A DNA stretch of 64,000 nt from Thiotrichaceae bacterium (lineage in GTDB: Bacteria > Pseudomonadota > Gammaproteobacteria > Beggiatoales > Beggiatoaceae): positions 496,001 to 560,000 of the forward strand of contig JAQTYU010000002.1 in NCBI GenBank assembly GCA_028688145.1, given 5' to 3'. Within the stretch, counting starts at the first letter, position 1, and the number at the start of each line of letters is the position of its first letter. Position numbers and translations under genes: made by a program. The notes below the pieces were generated by a model. That model had not been told where the DNA came from. It saw only the letters and a program-made list of their open reading frames with translations, and searched no databases. Shown here in pieces: positions 8,261-17,099 of the stretch.

Positions 8261-10756
8261 ATGTCTCTCAAATGGTTTGCAAAACTTCCCCTGCGCTGGG
8301 TATTACTGATTCCTTTTGTCGTGCAAATTGTCGCGGCAGTGGGATTGGTAGGCTTTCTTTCATGGCGCAATGGCGAAGAGGCTGTGAATGATATTTCACG
8401 GCAATTGCGGCATGAAATCACCGCTCGCATCGCCCAAAATGTACATCACTATCTCGAACTTCCCCACAAAATCAACCAGCATAATGCCAACAGTATGCAG
8501 GATGGGAACTTAGATTTTCATGATCCAATGGTGCTGTACCATTATTTTTTTAAGCAGTTAAAAGTTTTTACTGGTTTATTCGCCCTTGGATTTGCCTATC
8601 AAGCCGATGGTAGTTTTGTCAGTGTTGGGCGCATGAACGAACGCCAAGTAATTATGGCAGCCTTCGCTAATGAAAATACCCATCACGAATTACGCACCTA
8701 TGATGTCGATACACAAGGCAACTTAGGACGTATTAACAGTACCACTGCGCATTATGATGCGCGGGAACGTACTTGGTATAAAACCTTAGTCTCCAGCGAA
8801 AGTCCACGCTGGAGCAAAATTTATCCGCACTTTGTCTATAACACTTTGCAAATTTCCGCAGTGCAACCCGTGTATAAAAGCAATGGCAGCTTATTGGGCA
8901 GCATGGTGGTATTTCTGCGCCTGAAAGAACTCAGTGATTTTCTGCAAAGCATGAAAGTGGGTAAAAAAGGACAAACTTTCATTATGGAGCGCACGGGCAA
9001 TCTGGTGGCAACCGCGAACCAAGAAGTTTTATTTCATGGCAACAGTGATGAAAGCAGCCGTCTACACGCCTCAGATAGCAATAATGTGATGATAAAAGGC
9101 GCATTTCATTACTTAAAAAATCAATTTGGGGAAAACTTAGAAAACCTAAAAACCACGCAACAGCTCGATTTTAGCTATCAAAACACGGATTACTTTTTAC
9201 AAGTTTTGCCCTATCAAGATGAACGCGGTTTGGATTGGTTAATCACCGCCGTTATCCCAAAATCTGACTTAATGTCCTACATCGATAGCAACACTCGTTT
9301 AACTTTATTTTTATGTATTATCGCATTATGCGTCGCCTTGATAATTAGTTTTGGAATTTCACAATGGATAGTGCATCCGATTTTAGAACTGAACAACGCA
9401 GCTAAAAATCTCGCCACAGGACAATGGCAACAAGTCATCAATTTGCCCGCGCAACGCAATGACGAACTAGGACAACTCGCACAAACTTTTCAGCAAATGG
9501 CAGCAGAATTAGAAAAATTATTCAAAGTGATTGCCGCTGATGAAGCAAAAACTCGCCAGTTTTTAGAAGCGATTCCCGTGGGCATTTTTATTGTCACTGA
9601 AAAAGGACATCCTTATTATGCCAACCAAACTGCGCAGCAAATTTTGGGGCATGGCATTATTCCAAACTCTAAACTCCATGATTTTTCAAGTTTATATAAT
9701 GCTTATTTAACAGATACTAACCAATTTTATCCCTTGGAACGGCAACCCATTGTTCGCGCTCTGCGCGGAGAACACAGCCGTATCGATGATATGGAATTGC
9801 ACTTAGTTGAAGGACAAGTCACACCGCTTGAAGTGTGGGGCGCACCCGTGTTTGATACACAAACTCAAATTTGCTATGCGGTGGCAGCTTTTCAAGATAT
9901 TTCAGCTCGAAAACAGGCAGAAGCGGATCGGCTGCGTTTGGTTGAAGAGCGCGAAGCCAAAAATATTGCCTTGCGTTTTAGTGAAGAAATTTCCTCTAAA
10001 AATAAAGAGCTAATTCAAGTCAACTTAGAAAAAAATGAATTTTTAGGTATTGCCGCCCACGACCTGAAAAATCCCCTGTCCGCCATTGCAGGTTTAGCCG
10101 AAGTTATGCTGCTGGCAGAACAGCCCAATCCTGCTGAAATTCGTGAATATGCAACCATCATTAAAGAAAGCTCGGAACGCATGTTTTTACTGATTACTAA
10201 TCTTTTAGATGTGAATGCGATAGAATCGGGTAATTTAAAATTATCTTTACAAGCTATTGATATTATTATTTTATTAAGTAATTTAATAAATGATTATCAA
10301 ACACGGGCAATTTCAAAAAACATCTACTTGCATTTTAATGCAGAAGTGCAAGCTTGCTGGATTTACAGCGATAAAAATACGTTTTTACAAATCATGGATA
10401 ATTTACTTTCTAATGCGGTTAAATATTCACCGTTTGGAAAATCCATTTTTATCAGCGTCAGTATTTCAGAAAGCTGGATTCGTTGCACGGTGCGCGATGA
10501 GGGGCAGGGCATCAGCGAACCCGATCAACAAAAATTGTTCGGCAAATTTACCCGTTTAACCGCCAAGCCCACAGGCGGTGAACATTCCACAGGCTTAGGC
10601 TTATTCATTGTCAAAAAGTTAGTTAATGCTTTGCAAGCTCGGGTGTGGTGCGAAAGTGAGTTAGGCATGGGCACAACTTTCACCGTCGAATTTCCCAAAT
10701 CTCACGCTGAACCAAGCGAACCCTTGCCTGTTGATTGTGGCATACAGCAAATTTAA
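8261..10756 (+). CDS. Membrane sensor histidine kinase: Cache-HAMP-PAS-HisKA-HATPase
   Basis: Sensor kinase of 831 residues. Order: N-terminal transmembrane helix (residues about 11-31), long periplasmic double-Cache-type domain (about 35-345), second helix (about 348-370), HAMP with P-I-L-E-L-N-N-A-A, PAS domain starting near residue 430, coiled coil, then HisKA with the phosphoacceptor His near residue 600 in A-A-H-D-L-K-N-P-L-S, N-box D-N-L-L-S-N-A-V-K-Y, G1 D-E-G-Q-G-I and G2 G-L-G-L-F-I-V-K-K. Three starts are stacked (GTG 8255, ATG 8258, ATG 8261); 8261 fits best with TAGG 8 bases upstream and with the alignment to its paralogue at 29218-32007. No response regulator is adjacent, so it may signal to a distant partner. 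The periplasmic domain probably binds a small ligand. Confidence 0.92.
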   Translation: MSLKWFAKLPLRWVLLIPFVVQIVAAVGLVGFLSWRNGEEAVNDISRQLRHEITARIAQNVHHYLELPHKINQHNANSMQDGNLDFHDPMVLYHYFFKQLKVFTGLFALGFAYQADGSFVSVGRMNERQVIMAAFANENTHHELRTYDVDTQGNLGRINSTTAHYDARERTWYKTLVSSESPRWSKIYPHFVYNTLQISAVQPVYKSNGSLLGSMVVFLRLKELSDFLQSMKVGKKGQTFIMERTGNLVATANQEVLFHGNSDESSRLHASDSNNVMIKGAFHYLKNQFGENLENLKTTQQLDFSYQNTDYFLQVLPYQDERGLDWLITAVIPKSDLMSYIDSNTRLTLFLCIIALCVALIISFGISQWIVHPILELNNAAKNLATGQWQQVINLPAQRNDELGQLAQTFQQMAAELEKLFKVIAADEAKTRQFLEAIPVGIFIVTEKGHPYYANQTAQQILGHGIIPNSKLHDFSSLYNAYLTDTNQFYPLERQPIVRALRGEHSRIDDMELHLVEGQVTPLEVWGAPVFDTQTQICYAVAAFQDISARKQAEADRLRLVEEREAKNIALRFSEEISSKNKELIQVNLEKNEFLGIAAHDLKNPLSAIAGLAEVMLLAEQPNPAEIREYATIIKESSERMFLLITNLLDVNAIESGNLKLSLQAIDIIILLSNLINDYQTRAISKNIYLHFNAEVQACWIYSDKNTFLQIMDNLLSNAVKYSPFGKSIFISVSISESWIRCTVRDEGQGISEPDQQKLFGKFTRLTAKPTGGEHSTGLGLFIVKKLVNALQARVWCESELGMGTTFTVEFPKSHAEPSEPLPVDCGIQQI

Positions 10757-10890
10757 TTCCCTATACTGAAAACCGTCATCACACTGTGCTAAAGTCTCAC
10801 TGCGCCTTCATTCTCTAAAAAGCTGAGGAGCGCATTCAGGTTTAATTCTAAATTGTAGTTACTAACACATTAAAAACTAAGGAATAACTT

Positions 10891-11421
10891 ATGTCGCAAT
10901 GGTATATGTTGACACTGGTGGGAAAAGATCAGCTCGGTATTGTCGCCAAAGTCACCACCGCACTGTATAAAGGCGGCTGCAATTTGGGCGAAGCGTCGAT
11001 GTTACGTTTGGGCGGTAATTTTACCATCATGTTGATGGTGAGTTATGAAGGTGATAACAAGCAACTTTATGATTTATTAAAAGAAGTGGTGCGGGAATTA
11101 AATCTACACCTGCATATTGATGTGATTGAAGGACATTTACATCAACACCGCGATCCTGAAGTGCGGATTACGGTGCATGGTGCAGACCGAGCGGGCATTG
11201 TGGCGCAAGTGACCAGCGTATTAACCGAGGCGGGTTTGAATATTTTAGATTTAGAATCAGATGTCGGCGGTAATACCAATAATCCATTTTATATCATGCA
11301 CATTGAAGGGATTGCCACCCAAGGAATTGCCCAATTATCGCAAGCTTTACAGCAATTGCTGGCAACCCAACATCCTGATTTAAAAGTACAACTCGAACCT
11401 ATTGAAACTTTGGTGATGTAA
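10891..11421 (+). CDS. Two-ACT-domain regulatory protein, GcvR-like
   Basis: A 176-residue protein made of two ACT domains: first at residues 5-80 (V-G-K-D-Q-L-G-I-V-A-K-V-T), second at 90-170 (H-G-A-D-R-A-G-I-V-A-Q-V-T-S-V-L). This layout is that of the glycine cleavage transcriptional repressor GcvR and related proteins, which modulate GcvA by protein contact rather than binding DNA themselves; whether this one regulates the glycine cleavage system is not shown here. The stop overlaps the def start in a TAATG, so the two are translationally coupled. AAGGAATAAC precedes the ATG. Confidence 0.82.
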   Translation: MSQWYMLTLVGKDQLGIVAKVTTALYKGGCNLGEASMLRLGGNFTIMLMVSYEGDNKQLYDLLKEVVRELNLHLHIDVIEGHLHQHRDPEVRITVHGADRAGIVAQVTSVLTEAGLNILDLESDVGGNTNNPFYIMHIEGIATQGIAQLSQALQQLLATQHPDLKVQLEPIETLVM

Positions 11422-11969
11422 TGAGTTTGCTCGAAATTTTGACTTATCCCGATCCCCGTTTAAAAACTATTTCTGCTCCCGTCACCGAATTCGATGCCAA
11501 ATTACAGGCATTTTTAATCGATTTGGAAAACACTATGCGTGCAGGACCTGGCGGTGTGGGTATTGCTGCTCCCCAAGTGGGATGTTTTCAACGCATTGTT
11601 TTATTAGATGTTTCCAGCAAGCCTAAAATCAAACATCATGGTAATTTGGTGCTGATTAATCCTGAAATTACCCAATGGGAAGGCTTTGAAATTGGGCGCG
11701 AAGGCTGCATGTCTGTTCCTGATTACACAGGGAATGTGATTCGTGCACAATATTTGCACTTAATGGCTCAAGATCAGCACGGCATACAACATGAATATGA
11801 CATGGAAGGCTTTGAAGCCCGTGCGATACAACATGAACTCGATCATTTGGACGGCTTACTATTTATTGATCGTTTGGTGAGCCGTCGTCATGATTTATTC
11901 CGCCGCAAGGTTTATGTTTCAATCCAGACCCAACCTCATCTGTCGAGTGAGAAAGCCATCGACAGATAG
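11421..11969 (+). CDS. def: Peptide deformylase
   Basis: Removes the N-formyl group from nascent proteins at the ribosome exit. All three catalytic motifs are present: G-V-G-I-A-A-P-Q-V-G (motif 1), E-G-C-M-S-V-P (motif 2, metal-binding Cys) and H-E-L-D-H-L-D-G (motif 3, H-E-x-x-H). Length of 182 residues is slightly above the E. coli enzyme, with a C-terminal tail of low conservation after residue 160. The start overlaps the GcvR-like gene by one base. In many gammaproteobacteria def is next to fmt and rsmB; that is not the case here, so this may be a second deformylase copy. Confidence 0.93.
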   Translation: MSLLEILTYPDPRLKTISAPVTEFDAKLQAFLIDLENTMRAGPGGVGIAAPQVGCFQRIVLLDVSSKPKIKHHGNLVLINPEITQWEGFEIGREGCMSVPDYTGNVIRAQYLHLMAQDQHGIQHEYDMEGFEARAIQHELDHLDGLLFIDRLVSRRHDLFRRKVYVSIQTQPHLSSEKAIDR

Positions 11970-12091
11970 AGGTTAATGGCTTGCCTCTCCGTAAACGAAG
12001 AGCTTACCAAAAATAATAACATGCTAACGCGTGTTGGCACGATTGAACTATTACCCTGAAGGGCGAGGTTTCGGATCATAAAGGAAATTGG

Positions 12092-12784
12092 ATGAATGTA
12101 TGGGGTGGCTTAGGATTTTTATGTATTTTAGCGATAATTTATGGTTTACGTGCTTGTGCGCGGGCTAATTACACCGATTGGGGGCACACTTGGCTCAATT
12201 ATTTGGACGGTTTAAACCGTCTTTTGTGCCAAAAATATCACCGTTTGCGCTACACCGCCTTAAGTTTGCCGAAGACTGGTGCGGCGATTGTGGTTGCCAA
12301 CCATGTTTCAGGGCTTGACCCCTTTTTATTAGTGGCGGCAACCCGTCGCCCGCTGCGTTTCCTCATCGCCAAGGAAATTTATGATATTAAATTCGTGAAT
12401 TTCCTGTTTCGTGCTTTGGGCTGCATTCCTGTGGATCGCACAGGTCGCCCCGAAAATGCATTGCGGGCTGCGATGCGGGCTTTGCAAATGGGGGAAGTGA
12501 TCGCGCTGTTTCCCCAAGGCGGGATTGTCACCCCCAGTGAATTGCCGCATAAATTAAAACGAGGCAGTTTGTGGTTGGCACATCAGACTCAAACCCCTGT
12601 TTATCCTGTTTATATTTCTGGGGTAAAAGGGGTTGGTGAGGTGGTTCAGGGAATAATCCAACGCAGTGACGCACGTTTAGTCACTTATCCTTGCTGTAAT
12701 TACAATATGGAAGCGGAAAGTTTGGAGGAGTTGCAGCGGATTTTAGAAGGTTTGGTGGTGACAGAGCCGCCGAATTTGCCTTGA
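12092..12784 (+). CDS. 1-acyl-sn-glycerol-3-phosphate acyltransferase family protein (PlsC-like)
   Basis: Membrane-associated acyltransferase that would esterify lysophosphatidic acid or a related lipid. After an N-terminal hydrophobic helix (residues 5-20), block I N-H-V-S-G-L-D-P (H-x4-D) is at about residue 70, and block II with G-C-I-P-V-D-R near 110. Block III reads F-P-Q-G-G rather than the usual F-P-E-G-T, so the glutamate that helps bind glycerol phosphate is a glutamine. That may mean a different acceptor. Length 230 is typical. AAAGGAAATTGG precedes the ATG. Upstream 11970-12091 shows no gene. Confidence 0.83.
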   Translation: MNVWGGLGFLCILAIIYGLRACARANYTDWGHTWLNYLDGLNRLLCQKYHRLRYTALSLPKTGAAIVVANHVSGLDPFLLVAATRRPLRFLIAKEIYDIKFVNFLFRALGCIPVDRTGRPENALRAAMRALQMGEVIALFPQGGIVTPSELPHKLKRGSLWLAHQTQTPVYPVYISGVKGVGEVVQGIIQRSDARLVTYPCCNYNMEAESLEELQRILEGLVVTEPPNLP

Positions 12785-12841
12785 GTGGAAAAAGCAGCCT
12801 TGTACTCCACTTATACAAAAACTCGGTTAATTATTGATAAT

Positions 12842-12931
12842 AACAATGAGGATTTCGAGTTACACTGTGACCATCAGAGACTTCGTATCTTACAAATCGG
12901 AAAGCTCTTGAATAATTTAAACCTCATTGTT
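12842..12931 (+). repeat. Inverted repeat framing the yajL leader
   Basis: Perfect 10-base arms AACAATGAGG (12842-12851) and CCTCATTGTT (12922-12931) enclose about 70 bases directly upstream of the yajL-like gene, the right arm ending 15 bases before the ATG. It may be a leader stem that affects access to the ribosome binding site (GGAAGGA), but this is only inferred from position. Confidence 0.45.
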
Positions 12932-12945
12932 GGAAGGAAAAAATA

Positions 12946-13494
12946 ATGCCCCGTGTTTTAGTTCCTTTAGCGCAAGGCTGTGAAGAGTTAGAAGCCGTCA
13001 CCATCATCGATTTATTACGACGCGCTCAGATTGAAGTAGTCACAGCGAGTTTAGATGAAAAAACTGTGCTGGCAAGTCGTGGCGTGGTGTTGATTGCAGA
13101 TTGCAGTTTAGACAAAGTGCTTGATGAAGAATTCGATATGATTGTGTTGCCAGGTGGTGGCGCGGGCGCGGAAAATTTAAATAATGATCTGCGTATTCAT
13201 CAATTGCTTAAAAAATTGCACGCGGCGGGAAAATATACTGCTGCTATTTGTGCCGCCCCCAAAGTGTTGGCGACGGCAGGTTTATTGGATAATAAGCAAG
13301 CAACCAGTTACCCCGGCGTGTTGACGGAAATGCAGTTGCCGACATTACATTTCATTGACGCGCCTATTGTTCGCGATGATAAGGTGATTACTTCGCGTGG
13401 ACCAGGTACCGCCATGGATTTTTCCCTGAGTTTAATTGAAATTTTAGTCGGGAAGGCAATACGGGATAAAGTGGAAGCCGAATTGGTGCGTTGA
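12946..13494 (+). CDS. yajL: DJ-1/YajL family protein deglycase/chaperone
   Basis: DJ-1/PfpI superfamily protein of 182 residues. It opens with V-L-V-P-L-A-Q-G-C-E-E-L-E-A, whose glutamate is the conserved partner of the reactive cysteine, which is in A-A-I-C-A-A-P near residue 103. P-G-G-G-A-G-A-E-N-L and S-R-G-P-G-T-A-M-D-F are further family landmarks. YajL is linked to oxidative and carbonyl stress protection; deglycase activity is debated for the family. It stands alone, with a good AAGGA site. The assignment to the YajL branch rests on the overall pattern. Confidence 0.88.
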   Translation: MPRVLVPLAQGCEELEAVTIIDLLRRAQIEVVTASLDEKTVLASRGVVLIADCSLDKVLDEEFDMIVLPGGGAGAENLNNDLRIHQLLKKLHAAGKYTAAICAAPKVLATAGLLDNKQATSYPGVLTEMQLPTLHFIDAPIVRDDKVITSRGPGTAMDFSLSLIEILVGKAIRDKVEAELVR

Positions 13495-13662
13495 GTTTCC
13501 AGTTTTCTAACATAGTTTGCTAGTGCTAAAGTCGTAAGGTGTTGTCCGATTCAGGTTAAAACCCTTGCTTATTTGGCGTTGCCATTTTCTGAAATATGCT
13601 TCAGACATTCTTGCCCAGAGTTTGCTAAAATACCCCACTAATTTTTTAGCACAGCTTATTAA

Positions 13663-14340
13663 ATGACACTTCCCCCCGTAATTACCATTGATGGCCCCAG
13701 CGGCGTAGGCAAAGGCACGGTGATGTTACGCCTTGCCGCCCACCTCGGCTGGCACACCTTAGACAGTGGCGCGTTATACCGCGTGCTCGCCTGTGCCGCC
13801 CAAGCCCGTAAATTTTCACTCGACGACGAACCCGCTTTAGCTGAATTGGCTTTGAATTTAGACGTGCAATTTATTCCAGACACTGCCTCAGGCGAAACCC
13901 GCGTGATTCTCGACGGTGTAGAAGTCAGCAGCCAATTGCGCACCGAAACCACTGCCAAAGCTGCCTCGCAAGTTGCGGTTTTTCCAGCAGTTCGTACTGC
14001 CTTGTTGGCAAGACAACATGCTTTCCGCCAAGTTCCCGGTCTAATTGCCGACGGGCGCGATATGGGCACGGTGGTTTTTCCTGATGCCACTTTTAAAATA
14101 TTTATGACAGCCAGCGCAGAAGAACGTGCACAACGCCGTTATAAACAGTTGAAAGAAAAAGGAATAGATGCTAACATTGAAAGTCTTACTGCTGAGATTG
14201 CTCAACGCGATCAACGCGACAGTTCCCGCAGTGCCGCGCCCTTAAAAGCCGCGCCAGATGCCTTAGTGATTGATACCACAGGCATCTCGATTGAGCAGGT
14301 TGTCGCGCAGATATTGACAGCGATTTCAGCGCAGATTTAG
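13663..14340 (+). CDS. cmk: Cytidylate kinase
   Basis: Phosphorylates CMP and dCMP using ATP. The P-loop G-P-S-G-V-G-K-G-T is at residues 11-19, D-S-G-A-L-Y-R-V near 36 is the CMP-binding region, D-G-R-D-M-G-T-V-V-F-P near 128 is the family signature, and the lid R-A-Q-R-R-Y-K-Q-L and Q-R-D-x-R-D-S-S-R-S follow. Length 225 matches E. coli (227). It starts the conserved run cmk-rpsA-ihfB-lapA-lapB-pyrF, all on this strand. Confidence 0.97.
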   Translation: MTLPPVITIDGPSGVGKGTVMLRLAAHLGWHTLDSGALYRVLACAAQARKFSLDDEPALAELALNLDVQFIPDTASGETRVILDGVEVSSQLRTETTAKAASQVAVFPAVRTALLARQHAFRQVPGLIADGRDMGTVVFPDATFKIFMTASAEERAQRRYKQLKEKGIDANIESLTAEIAQRDQRDSSRSAAPLKAAPDALVIDTTGISIEQVVAQILTAISAQI

Positions 14341-14502
14341 AAATTGTAATAATTTGATTAATTTGGGGTATCCCGCTGTGGCAGTTTCACAGTTTTGGGA
14401 GAGATGTTTAACTAACCCGTGCCAATGTACGGTTTTAACTTAAGTAAGACTCACAAATAATATTCAAATCAGGATATTATGGTTAAGAGTCAGGGGTTCG
14501 TA

Positions 14503-16176
14503 ATGAGCGAAAGCTTTGCTGAATTGTTTGCACAGAGTGAAAGTCAAAAACAAATGCAACCAGGGAGCATCATCCTTGGTCGAGTCGTTGCCATTCGTGA
14601 CGACGTTGTCATTGTCAACGCAGGTTTAAAATCCGAAGGCGTGATTCCTATTAAGGAATTCTACAGCGAAGCCGGCGAATTAGAAATTGCAGTGGGCGAT
14701 GATGTTGAAGTTGCCTTAGATGCTGTCGAAGATGGTACGGGTGAAACACGTTTATCTCGTGAAAAAGCGAAACGTGCGGCTGCATGGACCATTCTGGAAC
14801 GTGCCTTTGAAAACACTGAAACCATTATCGGGATTATCACCGACAAGGTTAAGGGTGGTTTCACCGTCAACTTGAATGATATTCGTGCGTTCTTACCCGG
14901 CTCCTTAGTTGATGTGCGTCCTGTACGTGATACCAGCTATTTAGAAGGCAAGCCTTTAGAATTCAAGGTGATCAAGTTAGATCGCCGTCGTAACAACGTG
15001 GTGGTTTCTCGCCGCGCTGTGGTCGAAAAAGAAAACAGTCAAGAACGTGAAAGCTTACTTAACAACCTCCAAGAAGGCATGGTTGTGCGCGGCGTGGTTA
15101 AAAACCTCACCGATTACGGCGCATTCGTGGACTTGGGCGGTGTCGATGGTCTGTTACATATCACTGATATGGCTTGGAAGCGCGTCAAGCATCCTAGCGA
15201 AGTCGTGAATGTTGGCGACGAAATCGAAGTGAAGGTTCTGAAGTTCGACCGTGATCGTACCCGTGTTTCTTTAGGTCTGAAGCAATTGGGCGAAGATCCT
15301 TGGGTCGATATTGCACGTCGTTACCCCGTCAATACCCGTTTAGAAGGTCGTGTCACCAATTTAGCGGATTACGGCTGCTTCGTTGAAATCGAAGAAGGCG
15401 TAGAAGGCTTGGTTCACGTTTCTGAAATGGATTGGACGAATAAGAACGTGCATCCTTCTAAGATCGTGCAAGTGGGCGACGAAGTTGAAGTCATGGTGTT
15501 GGACATCGACGAAGAACGCCGCCGTATTTCCTTAGGCATCAAGCAATGCAAAGTTAATCCCTGGGATGATTTTGCAACCACCCATAACAAGAACGATAAA
15601 GTTGTGGGCACGATCAAGTCCATCACTGACTTCGGTATCTTCGTGGGCTTAGATGGCGGGATTGATGGCTTAGTGCATTTATCTGATATTTCTTGGAATG
15701 TGACGGGCGAAGAAGCGGTTCACAACTACAAGAAAGGCGATGAAATCGAAGCCGTGGTGTTAGCGGTTGATCCTGAACGTGAACGTATTTCCTTAGGCAT
15801 CAAGCAATTAGAAAAAGACCCGTTCTCCCACTTTGTGGCTGAGAATGTCAAGGGTTGTACCGTGAAAGGTATCGTGCGTGAAGTCGATGCGAAAGGCGCA
15901 GTCATTGATTTAGGTGATGGCGTTGAAGGTTACTTGCGTGCTGGCGAATTAACCCGTGAACGTGTAGAAGATGCACGCTCCGTGTTAAAAGAAGGCGAAG
16001 AATTAGAAGCGAAGTTCATTGGTGTGGATCGCAAGAAACGCGTGATCTCCCTCTCTCTCAAAGCCAAAGAAAGCGAAGAAGAAGAGAACACCATTCAAGA
16101 ATACAATCGTTCACAGCCTTCAATGGGCACGACGCTTGGCGACTTGATCAAAGAACAGTTAGAAAACAAAGAATAA
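14503..16176 (+). CDS. rpsA: 30S ribosomal protein S1
   Basis: RNA-binding ribosomal protein that helps recruit mRNA to the 30S subunit. Six S1 repeats are visible, the later ones with the G-x-V-x-x-x-x-D-Y/F-G-x-F-V pattern (for example T-D-Y-G-A-F-V-D-L and T-D-F-G-I-F-V-G-L) and R-I-S-L-G-I-K-Q ends. The start at 14503 gives M-S-E-S-F-A-E-L-F and 557 residues, the same length as E. coli S1, with AGGGG six bases upstream; an ATG at 14479 would add eight atypical residues. The roughly 160-base leader after cmk is A/T rich with short stems, consistent with but not proof of the autoregulation known for S1. Confidence 0.98.
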   Translation: MSESFAELFAQSESQKQMQPGSIILGRVVAIRDDVVIVNAGLKSEGVIPIKEFYSEAGELEIAVGDDVEVALDAVEDGTGETRLSREKAKRAAAWTILERAFENTETIIGIITDKVKGGFTVNLNDIRAFLPGSLVDVRPVRDTSYLEGKPLEFKVIKLDRRRNNVVVSRRAVVEKENSQERESLLNNLQEGMVVRGVVKNLTDYGAFVDLGGVDGLLHITDMAWKRVKHPSEVVNVGDEIEVKVLKFDRDRTRVSLGLKQLGEDPWVDIARRYPVNTRLEGRVTNLADYGCFVEIEEGVEGLVHVSEMDWTNKNVHPSKIVQVGDEVEVMVLDIDEERRRISLGIKQCKVNPWDDFATTHNKNDKVVGTIKSITDFGIFVGLDGGIDGLVHLSDISWNVTGEEAVHNYKKGDEIEAVVLAVDPERERISLGIKQLEKDPFSHFVAENVKGCTVKGIVREVDAKGAVIDLGDGVEGYLRAGELTRERVEDARSVLKEGEELEAKFIGVDRKKRVISLSLKAKESEEEENTIQEYNRSQPSMGTTLGDLIKEQLENKE

Positions 16177-16187
16177 CTGTTGGTTGA

Positions 16188-16228
16188 TTCCAATAACGCC
16201 TTGTATCAGAACAGGGCGTTATTTGGAA
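16188..16228 (+). terminator. Stem-loop after rpsA
   Basis: Arms TTCCAATAACGCC and GGCGTTATTTGGAA pair with one bulged base around a 13-base loop. No strong T-run follows, so it may act as an attenuator or processing/stability element between rpsA and ihfB. Confidence 0.6.
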
Positions 16229-16262
16229 TAGTTAGCGTTTGACTTAATCACGGATAGCGACA

Positions 16263-16559
16263 ATGACAAAATCTGAACTGATCGAAGCGATTGCACTCAA
16301 ACAAACTCAATTGACGCAGAAAGATATTGATTCGGCAGTCAAAACGCTGTTAGAACATATGGCGCATTCTCTGTCAAATGGAGAACGCATTGAGATTCGT
16401 GGGTTTGGGAGTTTTTCGCTGCACCACCGTCCACCTCGTACGGGACGTAATCCCAAAACTGGGGATGCAGTGAAGTTACCTGAAAAATATGTCCCCCATT
16501 TTAAACCCGGCAAAGAATTACGTGACCGCGTCAATGGGACGGGTAACGGTTCTAAGTAA
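16263..16559 (+). CDS. ihfB: Integration host factor subunit beta
   Basis: DNA-bending protein of the HU/IHF family, which pairs with Ihf[11 protein letters not shown] at the start, [21 protein letters not shown] in the DNA-binding arm with its intercalating proline, then [13 protein letters not shown]. These and the position directly after rpsA identify the beta subunit rather than HU. Length 98, E. coli 94. Confidence 0.96.
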   Translation: MTKSELIEAIALKQTQLTQKDIDSAVKTLLEHMAHSLSNGERIEIRGFGSFSLHHRPPRTGRNPKTGDAVKLPEKYVPHFKPGKELRDRVNGTGNGSK

Positions 16560-16625
16560 TCAGCCCGTTAGGCAGTTGTATTCTACGGTTATCGCCTATT
16601 CTAATTAGCGTGCACCCTGTTTACA

Positions 16626-16666
16626 TGAGGGCGGGGAGACAACTTGTTTCCCCGGCATTGCCCTCA
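16626..16666 (+). other. Long two-layer stem-loop between ihfB and lapA
   Basis: Outer stem TGAGGGC / GCCCTCA and inner stem GGGGAGACAA / TTGTTTCCCC (one G-T wobble) make a strong hairpin. No T-run follows, so it may be a terminator needing a factor, or an RNA structure. The rest of the 240-base gap shows nothing else. Confidence 0.55.
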
Positions 16667-16799
16667 CCCGCTTTCGATTTCTGCCCTTTCAAATGACTTT
16701 TCCCAGAGTTTCAGCTCCCACAAGCTTTCCTTTTCACCTATCTGCCCCCAGAATCTGCTATAGTTGCCGCCTATAGATGCAGGTTATTGAGGAGGCGAG

Positions 16800-17099
16800 A
16801 TGCTCCGTATCATCGCTTGGACGTTCTGCTTAGGCATTTTTTGTGCAACCGTGGCTTTGAGTATTCCTAATGTGCAAAGCGTCACATTGCAGTATTATCT
16901 AGGGAGTGTTCAACTACCCTTGGCAGTTTTATTAGTATGTACCTTGGGAATAGGCATGATCTTAGGGATTGGTTTCAATCTGCTTTGGGTGTGGAATTTA
17001 TACCGAAAATATACAAGCTTAAGCAAACGTCATCAGCAGTTGCAACGTGAATTTGACCGTGCACTGGGACGACCTGCTCAGGATACCTTGCCACAATGA
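16800..17099 (+). CDS. lapA: Lipopolysaccharide assembly protein LapA
   Basis: Small inner-membrane protein of 99 residues with two transmembrane helices (residues about 4-20 and 40-65) and a short coiled-coil tail (K-R-H-Q-Q-L-Q-R-E-F-D). It belongs to the DUF1049/LapA family, works with LapB to tune LpxC proteolysis and LPS synthesis in enterobacteria, and has the expected position upstream of lapB. GGAGG stands 6 bases before the ATG. The stop overlaps the lapB start in ATGA. Confidence 0.92.
   Translation: MLRIIAWTFCLGIFCATVALSIPNVQSVTLQYYLGSVQLPLAVLLVCTLGIGMILGIGFNLLWVWNLYRKYTSLSKRHQQLQREFDRALGRPAQDTLPQ

Noticed and set aside
14341-14502. Riboswitch or S1 autoregulatory structure in the rpsA leader
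   Set aside because: Only short weak stems visible; no known motif.
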